This document shows, piece after piece, positions 1-9,880 of a stretch of DNA of 64,000 nt. Numbering within the stretch: position 1 is the stretch's first letter; each line of letters begins with the position of its first letter. The position numbers were made by a program, and so were the translations under genes. Source of the stretch: JANPCX01 sp050916095 (GTDB lineage: Bacteria > Pseudomonadota > Gammaproteobacteria > Burkholderiales > Burkholderiaceae_C); contig CP050901.1 in assembly GCA_050916095.1 (NCBI GenBank), forward strand, positions 2,914,001-2,978,000. The letters run 5' to 3'. The notes beneath the pieces are model-generated. The model saw only the letters and a list, made by a program, of their open reading frames with translations. It was not told the origin of the DNA and did no database searches.

Positions 1-402
1 GATGGCGCGAACGGACAGCTTGTCCTGAGGACAGTTCTGTTCCAGATAGTGCTTGATTGCCTGACCGCGCTGCTTGATGTTGTTTTGCGGTATGGGGAAC
101 CCACGGCTTAGAAGCAGTTTGACCAGTTGTTCTGGCGATGCAAGCGTGGCAAGCGGTATCGCCTCGGTCACTTCGATGCCAAACAAGTTCCTAAAACAAA
201 TTAGATACGCGGGGTTTTGACCGTTACCGTCCACAACGTAGCCTTTGATGGTGAACTCGGGACAAGCCTCGACACTCTTACCGTCAGAGCTAGCGACGTG
301 CAGTCCAAATCCATGATGCATGACAACGGACAGTGTTGCTTTAGGCGTTGCAACTTGCTTTGGTGCAACGGAAAACTTTGAACGCTGGCTAGTGTTTTTC
401 AT
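1..402 (-). CDS. DUF927-like protein, N-terminal part (cut by window edge)
   Basis: An open frame starts at the ATG at 402 and runs off the left edge, giving 134 residues. Residues about 25-130 (from VVMHHGFGLHVASSDGK to the helical LLLSRGFPIPQNN...KHYLEQNCPQDK segment) resemble the front of DUF927 proteins, which are helicase-like proteins of plasmids, phages and integrative elements. The ATP-binding part would lie outside the window, so the assignment is tentative. Its start overlaps the stop of the AlpA-like gene by four bases (ATGA), so the two are probably translated together. Its role is inferred to be element replication or maintenance. Confidence 0.55.
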   Translation of the reverse strand, partial: MKNTSQRSKFSVAPKQVATPKATLSVVMHHGFGLHVASSDGKSVEACPEFTIKGYVVDGNGQNPAYLICFRNLFGIEVTEAIPLATLASPEQLVKLLLSRGFPIPQNNIKQRGQAIKHYLEQNCPQDKLSVRAI

Positions 403-1064
403 GCTGCTACTCCCAAGTCTTGACCGGCCTTGTAGGCTTCGATTTTTGACATAGGCCAAAAGCTGCCTTTTCCACGCTTAATCGGCATCGGGAATTCTTT
501 GCCCATCTTGCGGTACAGGTTGGCTTTCGACTCACCGAGAAATGCCGCGATGAAGGACATACGCAAGTCTGGATCGAGGCCAGCCGCACGCTGAGCGAAA
601 ATCCTCTCGAAATCGACTTGATACGACCGTGGGGGACGCAAGTTGCCGTCCTTAGCCGCTGCCGCTTGGTGCCGTACAAACTCAGTGCCTGCAAGCTGCA
701 CTGACGCTGCTGTTGATGTTTGACCCACTGCGTTTGACCGCGTCAAGGGCTTCGGGGTAAGCTTTTTGAACTGTCCCACGACGCGATAGCTTTTGGCCGT
801 TACATTGCACCAAGCAATAACTTTTTTATCGCATTCGGCTGACGGCTTGTAACCGGGCGTGCTCACGAGTTGGGTGTGTGAAAATTTCTTCTTGCCGCTT
901 GCGTTAACGAGCATGGAACGCTGTGCGAGCGTTCCGGTGACCAAGTAGTTTTGACCGCGAACCTTGACACGGATTCGACCATCGGGGCTTTGCCCGTGGA
1001 CAGTGTTGCGTTGATGATTGAGCACATCAAGATGATGTGAACTGACTTCTACCTTGTTAGCCAT
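399..1064 (-). CDS. AlpA-like HTH regulator with a novel N-terminal region
   Basis: 221 residues. The last 55 residues (FLGESKANLYRKMGKEFPMP followed by KRGKGSFWPMSKIEAYKAG) fit the winged helix-turn-helix of AlpA-type excisionase and phage regulators: a helix with SKANLYR, a P-x-P turn, then the W/xxSxIE helix. The first 160 residues are basic and not recognised. A good ribosome site (AAGGAG) lies 8 bases before the ATG at 1064. It sits between element-type genes and overlaps the DUF927-like gene by four bases. AlpA proteins of integrative elements usually control excision or early genes; that role is inferred here. Confidence 0.65.
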   Translation of the reverse strand: MANKVEVSSHHLDVLNHQRNTVHGQSPDGRIRVKVRGQNYLVTGTLAQRSMLVNASGKKKFSHTQLVSTPGYKPSAECDKKVIAWCNVTAKSYRVVGQFKKLTPKPLTRSNAVGQTSTAASVQLAGTEFVRHQAAAAKDGNLRPPRSYQVDFERIFAQRAAGLDPDLRMSFIAAFLGESKANLYRKMGKEFPMPIKRGKGSFWPMSKIEAYKAGQDLGVAA

Positions 1065-1140
1065 GATTGGGCTCCTTGAGTTAATGAAGCCCGTACTTCA
1101 ACACCACCAATAAGGATGATGCTTATCCCTGCAACTGTCG

Positions 1141-1308
1141 CTACGAGGTCTTTTTTCCTCCGGACATGGCAAACATCACATGGTCAAGCACTGAAAGCTG
1201 ACTGTGCTCAGCCAGCTCCTTGGGTTCAAAGCCATTGAGCAAAGTGAGAAATTTCATACCGTTGATGTAGCTGTCGGCAGCATCATGCCAACCATCGACC
1301 AGGGCCAC
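1141..1308 (-). CDS. Small 55-residue ORF overlapping the DUF6499-like gene
   Basis: A GTG-started frame (MALVDGWHDAADSYINGMKF...) ends with TAG at 1141 and overlaps the 3' end of the upstream gene by 26 bases in another frame. Its composition is protein-like and it fills the gap between the DUF6499-like and AlpA-like genes. No clear Shine-Dalgarno is seen; an internal ATG at 1257 would give 38 residues. Function unknown. It could instead be the shifted C-terminus of the upstream gene, since the upstream protein ends in a less protein-like tail. Confidence 0.4.
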   Translation of the reverse strand: MALVDGWHDAADSYINGMKFLTLLNGFEPKELAEHSQLSVLDHVMFAMSGGKKTS

Positions 1309-2119
1309 GTTCGAAGGATTTCTTTTGTTCCCCGTGTGCCGTCGTTATCTCACGGGTAAAAAATGTACGAATCTCCGCCTCACCAGACTCGAAAGCTCGT
1401 CTTCGTTTTTCATCCCCAAGTAACACTTGGTCGGAGGTAAGCGCGTCATAGCTTCGCAGCCAATAGTGAGCTAGACGCATCACCTCACGCTCTCGGGTTG
1501 CACGCAAAGAGACAAATGGCGGTGCAACTTTTGAAGTAGGTTGCGCCAACTTTTCTAGTGCCGCGTCGAACTCAGCAGCAGCGGCATCAAGCCTGCGTTT
1601 TGCGGACTCCAATTGAGGCTTCAAACGCATGTCCAACCGAAACCGAATGGCCACCTCGTTGGGGTACAAGAATAGGTTGAAGTTCTTTGTCTGCAAATCG
1701 CTATGGCGTTTGAGGGCGACCTTGTGCGGCACAAAGCGGATGACGTTGGCGTCGTAGTCTGTCGTTACCGGAACCGGCGCGGTCAACGACCACTTATTGA
1801 CAAACGTGTTGCAGGGTTTGTCGATGCGCCCACGCTTACCTTTGCTGCCTTTGGACTTTGTTGAAGTTCGGGCGTAGTAATCGGCGGCTGTCTCATCTGG
1901 TTCAGCAGGCGGCCAACACTCCAGCCCGATCAGTTTTGACAAAGACCCTTTTTTCAAGCCGCCGTGAAATTCATCTTCGGTAAGCGCCGCCATTTGTGCG
2001 ACGTGTGCAGCGTAGTGCCGATTTCGGCGCAAGAACTCCCAAGCCAATCGTTGAGCATCATCACAGCCAAGTGGTGGGTATTGTTCTTCTTTTCGCCAGT
2101 CAGCTTTATACGGCATCAT
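1283..2119 (-). CDS. DUF6499-like integrative-element protein
   Basis: 278 residues. The N-terminus (DWRKEEQYPPLG followed by AWEFLRRNRHYAAH) carries the W..Y..L....AWEFLRRN pattern of the short transcriptional-regulator-type domain now called DUF6499, common in conjugative and integrative elements. The rest is basic and helical, with a likely coiled coil at residues 165-200, and is not recognised. Two ATGs (2119, 2116) follow a TAGGAG ribosome site. It is first in the minus-strand element cluster. The domain name rests on the N-terminus only, and the molecular role is unknown. Confidence 0.55.
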   Translation of the reverse strand: MMPYKADWRKEEQYPPLGCDDAQRLAWEFLRRNRHYAAHVAQMAALTEDEFHGGLKKGSLSKLIGLECWPPAEPDETAADYYARTSTKSKGSKGKRGRIDKPCNTFVNKWSLTAPVPVTTDYDANVIRFVPHKVALKRHSDLQTKNFNLFLYPNEVAIRFRLDMRLKPQLESAKRRLDAAAAEFDAALEKLAQPTSKVAPPFVSLRATREREVMRLAHYWLRSYDALTSDQVLLGDEKRRRAFESGEAEIRTFFTREITTAHGEQKKSFERGPGRWLA

Positions 2120-2331
2120 CGGACACTCCTACGTGTGCGTTGTAAAACTCATCTTCGAGCGCACGGACTCCTCGGCGTTGAGCTAGAAAGCATTGGTTCG
2201 CAGTCGCATTTTGGCTCAGTTCGTCTCACTACAGCGCAACTTCAATTATGGTTAGAAGTATGGCCTGGAAACAAAAAAGCCACCTTGCGGTGGCTTTTTG
2301 CTATGCAAATCAATGACTTACATATATTTTA
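2120..2331. other. Spacer between element genes and tRNA-Asp
   Basis: About 210 bases holding the probable promoter of the DUF6499-like gene and the tRNA terminator. If the element to the left entered at the 3' end of tRNA-Asp, its attachment core would lie near 2332-2350. No integrase gene and no second copy of the tRNA end are visible in the window. Confidence 0.4.
2273..2300 (-). terminator. Rho-independent terminator after the tRNA cluster
   Basis: On the minus strand the stem AGCCACC / GGTGGCT with a GCAA loop is followed by a T run. It lies 30 bases beyond the 3' end of tRNA-Asp and would end the Ala-Glu-Asp tRNA transcript. Confidence 0.75.
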
Positions 2332-2408
2332 TGGCGGAGTGGACGGGGCTCGAACCCGCGACCCCCGGCGTGACAGGCCGGTATTCTAACCAACTGAACT
2401 ACCACTCC
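2332..2408 (-). tRNA. tRNA-Asp(GTC)
   Basis: A 77-base cloverleaf with acceptor stem GGAGTGG/CCACTCC, anticodon loop CTGTCAC (anticodon GTC), T-loop GGTTCGAGCCC and an encoded CCA. It is last of three tRNAs read from the minus strand. Confidence 0.95.
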
Positions 2409-2479
2409 TAAACTAACACCAGCGTGTCACCTGCTGGTTTTGTTGCTTTCAGATTTCTCTGCAAGCGCAACAACAAACT

Positions 2480-2555
2480 TGGCGTCCCCTAGGGGATTCG
2501 AACCCCTGTAATCACCGTGAAAGGGTGGTGTCCTAGGCCTCTAGACGAAGGGGAC
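2480..2555 (-). tRNA. tRNA-Glu(TTC)
   Basis: A 76-base cloverleaf with acceptor GTCCCCT/AGGGGAC, anticodon loop CTTTCAC (TTC), T-loop GGTTCGAATCC and encoded CCA. It lies just downstream of gltX, whose enzyme charges it. Confidence 0.95.
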
Positions 2556-2611
2556 AAATCCTTCATCACGCTTGAACTGCGCTCCACTGTCAAACAACCC
2601 GAAGGCTATTT

Positions 2612-2687
<76 letters not shown>

Positions 2688-2763
2688 TGATTCAAGGCCT
2701 TGTTCCCAAAGCTTTAAAAGAGAACATCGCTGTTCAAGTGAGACAAAGATTATAGCCCGTTTT

Positions 2764-4191
2764 TCACACCGCTTGCAAGCGTTCCAACACTTGCTCGCGT
2801 GTGAAGAGTGCCAACACCGCATCGGCCGAGGGTGTTTGCGCACGTCCGCACACGAGCAAACGCAGTGGCGTCGCCACTTGTGGCATCTTCAGTTTGAATT
2901 CGGCCAACACCTGCTTGAAAACGGCGCTGATGGCAGCTTGGCTCCATTCGGCCTCACTCAGACGGGCGCGCAGCGCCTGCAATGCGGGCCTGACTTCGTC
3001 AGTGAGGTGGGTGGCAAGCTCCGCCTGCGCAGGCTGCACCCGCGCAAAGTACATGTGCAACCACTCGGCAAGTTCAACCAGGGTGGAACAGCGGTCGCGG
3101 AACAAAGCACACATGGCCGCCAAGGGGGCGTTGCTTGGCACAACCACACCTGAGCGGGTCAGGTGCTCGGTCAACCAAGGCACGAGTTGCTCAGGTGGCG
3201 TGGACTTCATGTGCTGCGCGTTCACCCAGCGCAGTTTGGCTTCGTCAAATTGCGCAGCGCTTTTACCGAGGTGGTCCAGGTTGAACCACTGCACCAGTTG
3301 TTGGCGCGAGAAAATCTCGTCGTCACCATGGCTCCAACCCAGACGCGCGAGGTAGTTCACCACCGCATCCGCCAGGTAGCCGTCTTCACGGTATTGAGTC
3401 ACAGGCTTGGCGCCGTGGCGTTTGCTCATTTTTTCGCCCAGCTCGTTGAGCACGGTCGGCAAATGGGCGTACACGGGTGGCTCTTGGCCCAGGGCACGGA
3501 AGATATGGATCTGGCGCGGCGTGTTGTTCACATGATCGTCGCCACGGATCACATGGGTGATCTTCATGTCGATGTCGTCCACCACCACGCAAAAGTTGTA
3601 AGTGGGGGTGCCCACGGAGATGCTGCCTTCAACCGGTGCACCGGCTGCAGGCCGCGCGATGACAAGGTCGTCGAGTTCGTCGTTGCTGATTTCAATGCGG
3701 CCCTTAACTTTGTCGTCCCACACCACGGAGCCGCCCAGTGGACCTTTGAAACGAATGACGGGTTGCACGCCAGCCGGCACGGGCGGCAGCACCTTGCCTG
3801 GCTCAGGTCGCCAGGTGCCGTCATAACGCGGCTTTTGTTTGGCTTCCATTTGCTGCTGCCGAAGCGCATCGAGTTCGGCGCTGCTCATGTAGCAGGGGTA
3901 GGCCAACCCTTGGTCCAACATGCTCTTCACCACTTCGCGGTAGCGATCCATGCGCTGCATTTGGTAGAACGGGCCTTCGTCGTGGTGAAGTCCGAGCCAG
4001 CGCATGCTTTCCAAAATCACGTCGACCGCTTCTTGCGACGAACGTTCTTCGTCAGTGTCTTCAATGCGAAGAATAAAAATACCGCCTGTGGCTTTGGCGA
4101 AGGCCCAGGGATACAGCGCCGAGCGGATGTTGCCCAGGTGAATGAAGCCGGTGGGGCTGGGGGCGAAACGGGTGCGAACAGGAATGGTCAT
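2764..4191 (-). CDS. gltX: Glutamyl-tRNA synthetase
   Basis: Class I aminoacyl-tRNA synthetase (475 residues, normal length) that attaches glutamate to tRNA-Glu in the cytosol. The N-terminus has the HIGH-type motif in FAPSPTGFIHLGNIRSALY. The second signature LGEKMSKRHGAKPV supplies the KMSKR loop that binds ATP. IEDTDEERS and VIRGDDHVNNTPRQ are further conserved catalytic blocks. The last third is the helical anticodon-binding domain. The ATG at 4191 is the only start that keeps the N-terminal catalytic strand. The gene runs toward tRNA-Ala, tRNA-Glu and tRNA-Asp, and its stop is 76 bases before them. Confidence 0.97.
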   Translation of the reverse strand: MTIPVRTRFAPSPTGFIHLGNIRSALYPWAFAKATGGIFILRIEDTDEERSSQEAVDVILESMRWLGLHHDEGPFYQMQRMDRYREVVKSMLDQGLAYPCYMSSAELDALRQQQMEAKQKPRYDGTWRPEPGKVLPPVPAGVQPVIRFKGPLGGSVVWDDKVKGRIEISNDELDDLVIARPAAGAPVEGSISVGTPTYNFCVVVDDIDMKITHVIRGDDHVNNTPRQIHIFRALGQEPPVYAHLPTVLNELGEKMSKRHGAKPVTQYREDGYLADAVVNYLARLGWSHGDDEIFSRQQLVQWFNLDHLGKSAAQFDEAKLRWVNAQHMKSTPPEQLVPWLTEHLTRSGVVVPSNAPLAAMCALFRDRCSTLVELAEWLHMYFARVQPAQAELATHLTDEVRPALQALRARLSEAEWSQAAISAVFKQVLAEFKLKMPQVATPLRLLVCGRAQTPSADAVLALFTREQVLERLQAV

Positions 4192-4196
4192 GGGGT

Positions 4197-5417
4197 TTAC
4201 AAGCTTTGCAGGCCGCGTAGCAGGTCTGCTTTCAAATCATCAATGTGTTCCAGGCCCGCCGCAATGCGCACCAAACCTTGCGAAATGCCGGCGTCGTTGC
4301 GCTGCGCTTCAGTCAAGCGGCCGTGCGTGGTGCTGGCAGGGTGGGTGATGGTGGATTTGGTGTCGCCAAGGTTGGCAGTGATCGAGCAGATTTTCGTGTG
4401 GTCTATCACCTGAAAGGCTTTGGCGCGTGCTTGCGCAGCGTCTTTGGCCTTCACAGAGAACGACAACACTGCGCCACCCACGCCCGACTGCTGCGCCATG
4501 GCCAGTTCATGCTGCGGGTGAGACTTCAAACCGGGATAAAAAACCCGTTCCACTTGCGGTTGTTCCTCCAACCAAGTGGCCAAGGCCAGCGCCTGCTGGC
4601 TGTGGGCTTGCATCCGTATGGACAAGGTCTCCATGCCCTTGAGCACCACCCAGGCATTGAAGGGCGACAGTGTCATGCCAGCAGTGCGCAGGACCGGCAC
4701 CAGCTTCTCATTCAACAGAGCTTCGGTGCCACACACGGCACCGGCCATGACACGGCCTTGACCGTCGAGGTATTTGGTACCGGAGTGCATCACCAAATCG
4801 GCGCCCAATTCAATCGGGAGTTGCAAAGCGGGCGAACAAAAGCAGTTGTCTACCACCAGGTAAGCACCGGCATTTTTTGCGATGGTGGACAACGCACGAA
4901 TGTCGCACACCTCGGTCAGCGGGTTGGTGGGAGTTTCCGCGAACAACAATTTGGTGTTGGGTTTGATGGCGGCGCGCCACTCGTTCAAATCGGTTTGAGA
5001 AACAAAGCTTGTTTCCACGCCAAACTTCGCGAACTCTCTGCCAAAGAGCATGATGGTGGAGCCAAACACGCTGCGCGAACACACCACATGGTCGCCCGCC
5101 TTAAGCAAACCCAAACCAATGAGCAAGATCGCTCCCATGCCACTGGAAGTGGCCACACAAGCCTGCGCGCCCTCCAGCGCCGCCAAGCGGCGCTCAAACA
5201 TGGTGACGGTAGGGTTGGTGAAGCGGGAATAGGTGAAGGCCTCTTCTTCGTTGGCAAAACGCGCTGCCGCGGTGGCGGCATCGGGGTGCACGAAGCTGCT
5301 GGTCAAAAACAGCGCTTCCGAGTTCTCGCCCCACTGCGTGCGTGGTAGACCCTCGCGCACGGCCAAGGTTTCGAGGCGTGTGCCCGGTGGAAACTCTATG
5401 CGGGGTATTTTTTTCAT
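4197..5417 (-). CDS. metZ: O-succinylhomoserine sulfhydrylase
   Basis: PLP enzyme of the Cys/Met metabolism family, 406 residues, which makes homocysteine from O-succinylhomoserine and sulfide. Visible blocks are YSRFTNPTVTMFERRLAALEG, ATSSGMGAI (phosphate cup), ETPTNPLTEVCDI, VVDNCF and the Schiff-base lysine in SGTKYLDGQG. I chose the ATG at 5417 (MKKIPRIEFPPG) over an upstream start at 5546, because the extra 43 residues would overlap purF and look like read-through. It starts 16 bases after the purF stop. Cystathionine gamma-synthase is the alternative, but MetZ fits the Burkholderiales gene order. Confidence 0.9.
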   Translation of the reverse strand: MKKIPRIEFPPGTRLETLAVREGLPRTQWGENSEALFLTSSFVHPDAATAAARFANEEEAFTYSRFTNPTVTMFERRLAALEGAQACVATSSGMGAILLIGLGLLKAGDHVVCSRSVFGSTIMLFGREFAKFGVETSFVSQTDLNEWRAAIKPNTKLLFAETPTNPLTEVCDIRALSTIAKNAGAYLVVDNCFCSPALQLPIELGADLVMHSGTKYLDGQGRVMAGAVCGTEALLNEKLVPVLRTAGMTLSPFNAWVVLKGMETLSIRMQAHSQQALALATWLEEQPQVERVFYPGLKSHPQHELAMAQQSGVGGAVLSFSVKAKDAAQARAKAFQVIDHTKICSITANLGDTKSTITHPASTTHGRLTEAQRNDAGISQGLVRIAAGLEHIDDLKADLLRGLQSL

Positions 5418-5433
5418 GTGCGTGTATCCCGGC

Positions 5434-6951
<1,518 letters not shown>

Positions 6952-6978
6952 AAAAACACCCTTTGGTTCAAATTTCGT

Positions 6979-7494
6979 TCAAATCTCATTCAACTGCCGT
7001 GTCAGCGTCGTTTGCCCCTGACCCACCCAAGATGCGGGCAACAGCGGAGAGACGGCACCATATGCCATGGCCAACCAAGGCCGCACTTGCGACTGCACCC
7101 AGACCTCAGACTTGGACCAAGGCGTCCAGCCCACCACGGTATACAGCAAGAGCGCCACCATCAATCCTCGCACGCTGCCAAACACCATGCCCAACAAACG
7201 ATCCACCACACTCAAAGGAGTGGCCCGTACCAACATGCGTACCAGCCTCGCCAACAGTGCCCAAACGATCAACACCGCCACAAAGGTGAGCAAAAACGTG
7301 GCCGACGAATTCAGCGCGCTTCCTGCAGTGCCAACGGGGATGTGGGGGGCGATTTGCGGCGACAACCAATGCGCCAAGAAATAGGCCACCACCCAGCCCG
7401 CCAGCGACATCAACTCGAAAACCAGGCCACGCCAAAGCCCCACCAATGCCGACACACCCAAGATGGCGATCAAAACCCAATCAACCCAGACCAT
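6979..7494 (-). CDS. cvpA: CvpA family inner-membrane protein
   Basis: 171 residues with four hydrophobic segments, at about 5-25, 28-48, 65-88 and 105-125. The first segment holds WVLIAILGVSALVGLWRGL, typical of CvpA/colicin V production proteins. The family has been linked to envelope integrity and colicin V export, but its molecular role is not settled. It sits directly upstream of purF, the usual arrangement, and 39 bases after the SPOR gene stop. Confidence 0.9.
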   Translation of the reverse strand: MVWVDWVLIAILGVSALVGLWRGLVFELMSLAGWVVAYFLAHWLSPQIAPHIPVGTAGSALNSSATFLLTFVAVLIVWALLARLVRMLVRATPLSVVDRLLGMVFGSVRGLMVALLLYTVVGWTPWSKSEVWVQSQVRPWLAMAYGAVSPLLPASWVGQGQTTLTRQLNEI

Positions 7495-7533
7495 CTGAAT
7501 TCTCGTTGCGCGAGGTGCAGGGGTAACTGGCGA

Positions 7534-8421
7534 TCACAGCGTCAACACCACAGCAGACACGCCTGCGGCTTTCAAACGTTCTAACACCTTGTCAGCTTGT
7601 TCTTTGGACTCTACCGGCCCCACCCTCACCCGAGTGCGGCTACCCGAAGATGTTTCGACCACCTGCGTGTAGGTTTTGAAACCCAACTTTTCGACCTTTT
7701 GGCGAACGTCTTTGGCTGCATCAGCGTCTGCATAAGCGCCCACCTGAACCACGAAACGACCTGCGGTCGCCGCCGTCTTTTTGGATCCGTCCGAGGACGA
7801 CTCTTTGGCCTTGACGTCTTTGCCTTCCAGCAAGGCTTTGGCTCGGGCGGCCTCGTTGCTGGCTTTTTGCGCGGCTTCTCGGCTGGCTCTTTCTGCCTCT
7901 TTGGTTTTGTCTTTCTCGCTTTTGTCGGCCTTCTCTTTGTCAGCCTTGTCTTTGTCAGTGACCACCTTGGCAGCAGCCGCTTTGCTGGCGGCTTCGGCAG
8001 CCGCTGAAGGCACCACCGCTGGTGTCGTCTTCGCGGTTGACGCAGTAGCAGGCGCAGTGGAGCTGGCCGGTACCGCAGGCTCCACCACCACGACTTGCGA
8101 GCGTGCGGGTGGAATGGTCGGTGCAGGAGCACTGCTTACCGCAGGCGGAATACGCAGTGGCGGCGCATCTTCTGCTCGCGGAATGTCGATAGGAATATCA
8201 ACAGGGATAGGACGCGGCTGGGACTCAAACAAAATCGGGAACGCCACGATGCCCATCAGCACCAACAAACTGGCCCCGATCAAACGACGTCTGGCGCGTG
8301 TTCGGGCTTGGTGTACGGAAGGAGCCGCAGACGCTGAGGTCGTATTCGGTGAAGAGCGCGATGCTGAATCAGCAGTGGCACCGTCTTTCTGAGCACGCTT
8401 GAATATCGACAACAAACCCAT
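7534..8421 (-). CDS. SPOR domain protein (DedD-like)
   Basis: 295 residues. A short cytoplasmic N-terminus is followed by one membrane helix (RLIGASLLVLMGIVAFPILF, about 47-66). A long low-complexity linker of Ala, Lys, Glu and Asp with KDKADKEK-type repeats follows, about 95-215. The C-terminal SPOR domain (FVVQVGAYADADAAKDVRQK to the end) binds glycan strands without stem peptides at the division septum. This layout is that of DedD. It lies between folC and cvpA, as dedD does in E. coli (folC-dedD-cvpA-purF). Confidence 0.9.
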   Translation of the reverse strand: MGLLSIFKRAQKDGATADSASRSSPNTTSASAAPSVHQARTRARRRLIGASLLVLMGIVAFPILFESQPRPIPVDIPIDIPRAEDAPPLRIPPAVSSAPAPTIPPARSQVVVVEPAVPASSTAPATASTAKTTPAVVPSAAAEAASKAAAAKVVTDKDKADKEKADKSEKDKTKEAERASREAAQKASNEAARAKALLEGKDVKAKESSSDGSKKTAATAGRFVVQVGAYADADAAKDVRQKVEKLGFKTYTQVVETSSGSRTRVRVGPVESKEQADKVLERLKAAGVSAVVLTL

Positions 8422-8479
8422 GCGGTGAACTGATCCAGTTGAAATCTAAGGTGCACTGATGGCAGCATGCACCTGGGGA

Positions 8480-9802
8480 TCAGTTCATGTGTTTGCCGCC
8501 GAGCTTGGGTAAACCCTCTTGCAAGACGCCGCCCACGGTGTAGAACGACCCGAAGACCACGATTCTATCAGCGGGGTCTGCGCTCTTGACTGCGGTTTGC
8601 AAGGCCGCCTGTGGGCTCTCGCAGCAGTCAATCACCACAGGACCTGGCCCCTTCAACGCCAACCCTTGGTACAGAGCCTCCAGATTGCGCGCGCTGGCCG
8701 CACGCGCTGTCGGCAAGTCACAAAACACCCAGTGGTCGACCAACGGCGCCATGCGCGTGAGTAAGTTGGAGAGGTCTTTGTCGGCCATGGCACCAAAGAC
8801 GACATGGGTTTTTGGAAAGAAACCCATTTGATCGAGGTTCTGCACCAATGCCGCCACGGCGTGCGGGTTGTGGGCCACATCCAGAACCAAAGTCGGCTGG
8901 CCGGGAACAATCTGGAAACGGCCGGGCAAATCGACCAAAGCCAACCCTGCGCGCACTGCTTGCGCCGTGATGGGCAAACGATCCTTCAAGGCCTCAAACG
9001 CCGCCAAAATCCCGGAGGCATTGAGCAACTGGTTGGCCCCGCGCAGAGCAGGATAGGCCAATCCGCTATAGCGGCGCGTGCGCCCGCCCCAAGCCCACTG
9101 CTGCCTGTCGCCGCTGCAGTTGAAGTCATTGCCCACACGCCACAGATCAGCGCCTATTTTTTTGGCATAGGCCAACACACTGTCGGGAGGCAACGGGTCG
9201 CTGACGATCACAGGTTTACCTGGCCGCATGATGTGGGCTTTCTCGTAACCTATCGATTCGCGATCAGGGCCCAAGAACTCGGTGTGGTCGAGGTCGATGC
9301 TGGTGATGATGGCGCAGTCGGCATCCACCACATTCACGGCATCCAAACGACCTCCCAGACCAACCTCCAGTATCACCAGGTCCAGTGGCGCTTGAGACAA
9401 CAAACGCGCAATCGCCAGCGTGGTGAATTCAAAGTAGGTGAGCGTGGTATCGCCACGCGCCAATTCAACGGCTTCAAAGTGCGGCAATAGCTCGCTTGCT
9501 TCCACCATCTGACCGTTGACGCGGCACCGCTCTTCAAAATGAACCAGATGCGGTTTGGAGTAAAGGCCAACGCGATAGCCCGCTTGCAAAGCTACGGCTT
9601 CCAGCATGGCGCAGGTAGAGCCCTTGCCATTCGTGCCTGCAACGGAAATCACCGGCACTTGGAAACCCAAATTCAACCGTTTGGCGACAGCCGCCACGCG
9701 CTCCAGCGTGAGGTCAATTTCCTTGGGGTGCAGCTGCTCGCAGCGTGCCAGCCAATCATTCAGTGTTTGGGGCAAGTCGTGGGATCGATCAGGCATAAAC
9801 AT
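8480..9802 (-). CDS. folC: Bifunctional folylpolyglutamate/dihydrofolate synthase
   Basis: 440 residues, Mur-ligase fold. It adds glutamate to dihydropteroate and to folates. The P-loop is VISVAGTNGKGSTCAMLEAV, followed by the Ser/His block LYSKPHLVHFEERCRVNG and VILEVGLGGRLDAVN for metal and substrate binding. The C-terminal domain has LDVAHNPHAVAALVQNL. Two near starts (9802 and 9796) are equally possible. A terminator lies just upstream after accD, so folC probably heads its own unit that continues into the SPOR gene, cvpA and purF. Confidence 0.95.
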   Translation of the reverse strand: MFMPDRSHDLPQTLNDWLARCEQLHPKEIDLTLERVAAVAKRLNLGFQVPVISVAGTNGKGSTCAMLEAVALQAGYRVGLYSKPHLVHFEERCRVNGQMVEASELLPHFEAVELARGDTTLTYFEFTTLAIARLLSQAPLDLVILEVGLGGRLDAVNVVDADCAIITSIDLDHTEFLGPDRESIGYEKAHIMRPGKPVIVSDPLPPDSVLAYAKKIGADLWRVGNDFNCSGDRQQWAWGGRTRRYSGLAYPALRGANQLLNASGILAAFEALKDRLPITAQAVRAGLALVDLPGRFQIVPGQPTLVLDVAHNPHAVAALVQNLDQMGFFPKTHVVFGAMADKDLSNLLTRMAPLVDHWVFCDLPTARAASARNLEALYQGLALKGPGPVVIDCCESPQAALQTAVKSADPADRIVVFGSFYTVGGVLQEGLPKLGGKHMN

Positions 9803-9831
9803 ATACTTCTACGAGGTGGTACCGATAAAAC

Positions 9832-9857
9832 AAAAAATGGCGGCCTACGGGCCGCCA
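9832..9857 (-). terminator. Rho-independent terminator after accD
   Basis: On the minus strand an 8-bp GC-rich stem (TGGCGGCC / GGCCGCCA) with a CGTA loop is followed by a T run. It lies 23 bases past the accD stop and separates the trp-accD transcript from folC. Confidence 0.8.
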
Positions 9858-9880
9858 TGGGGTCACACAGACGAGCGTAC

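Noticed and set aside
1964..2389. Plus-strand 141-codon frame ending in GGVDGARTRDPRRDRPVF
   Set aside because: The C-terminal peptide is the typical mistranslation of a tRNA gene (tRNA-Asp) read on the wrong strand.
3163..4413. Long plus-strand frame of 416 codons opposite gltX
   Set aside because: It is a high-GC shadow of gltX and metZ; no domain, and both minus-strand genes have all catalytic motifs.
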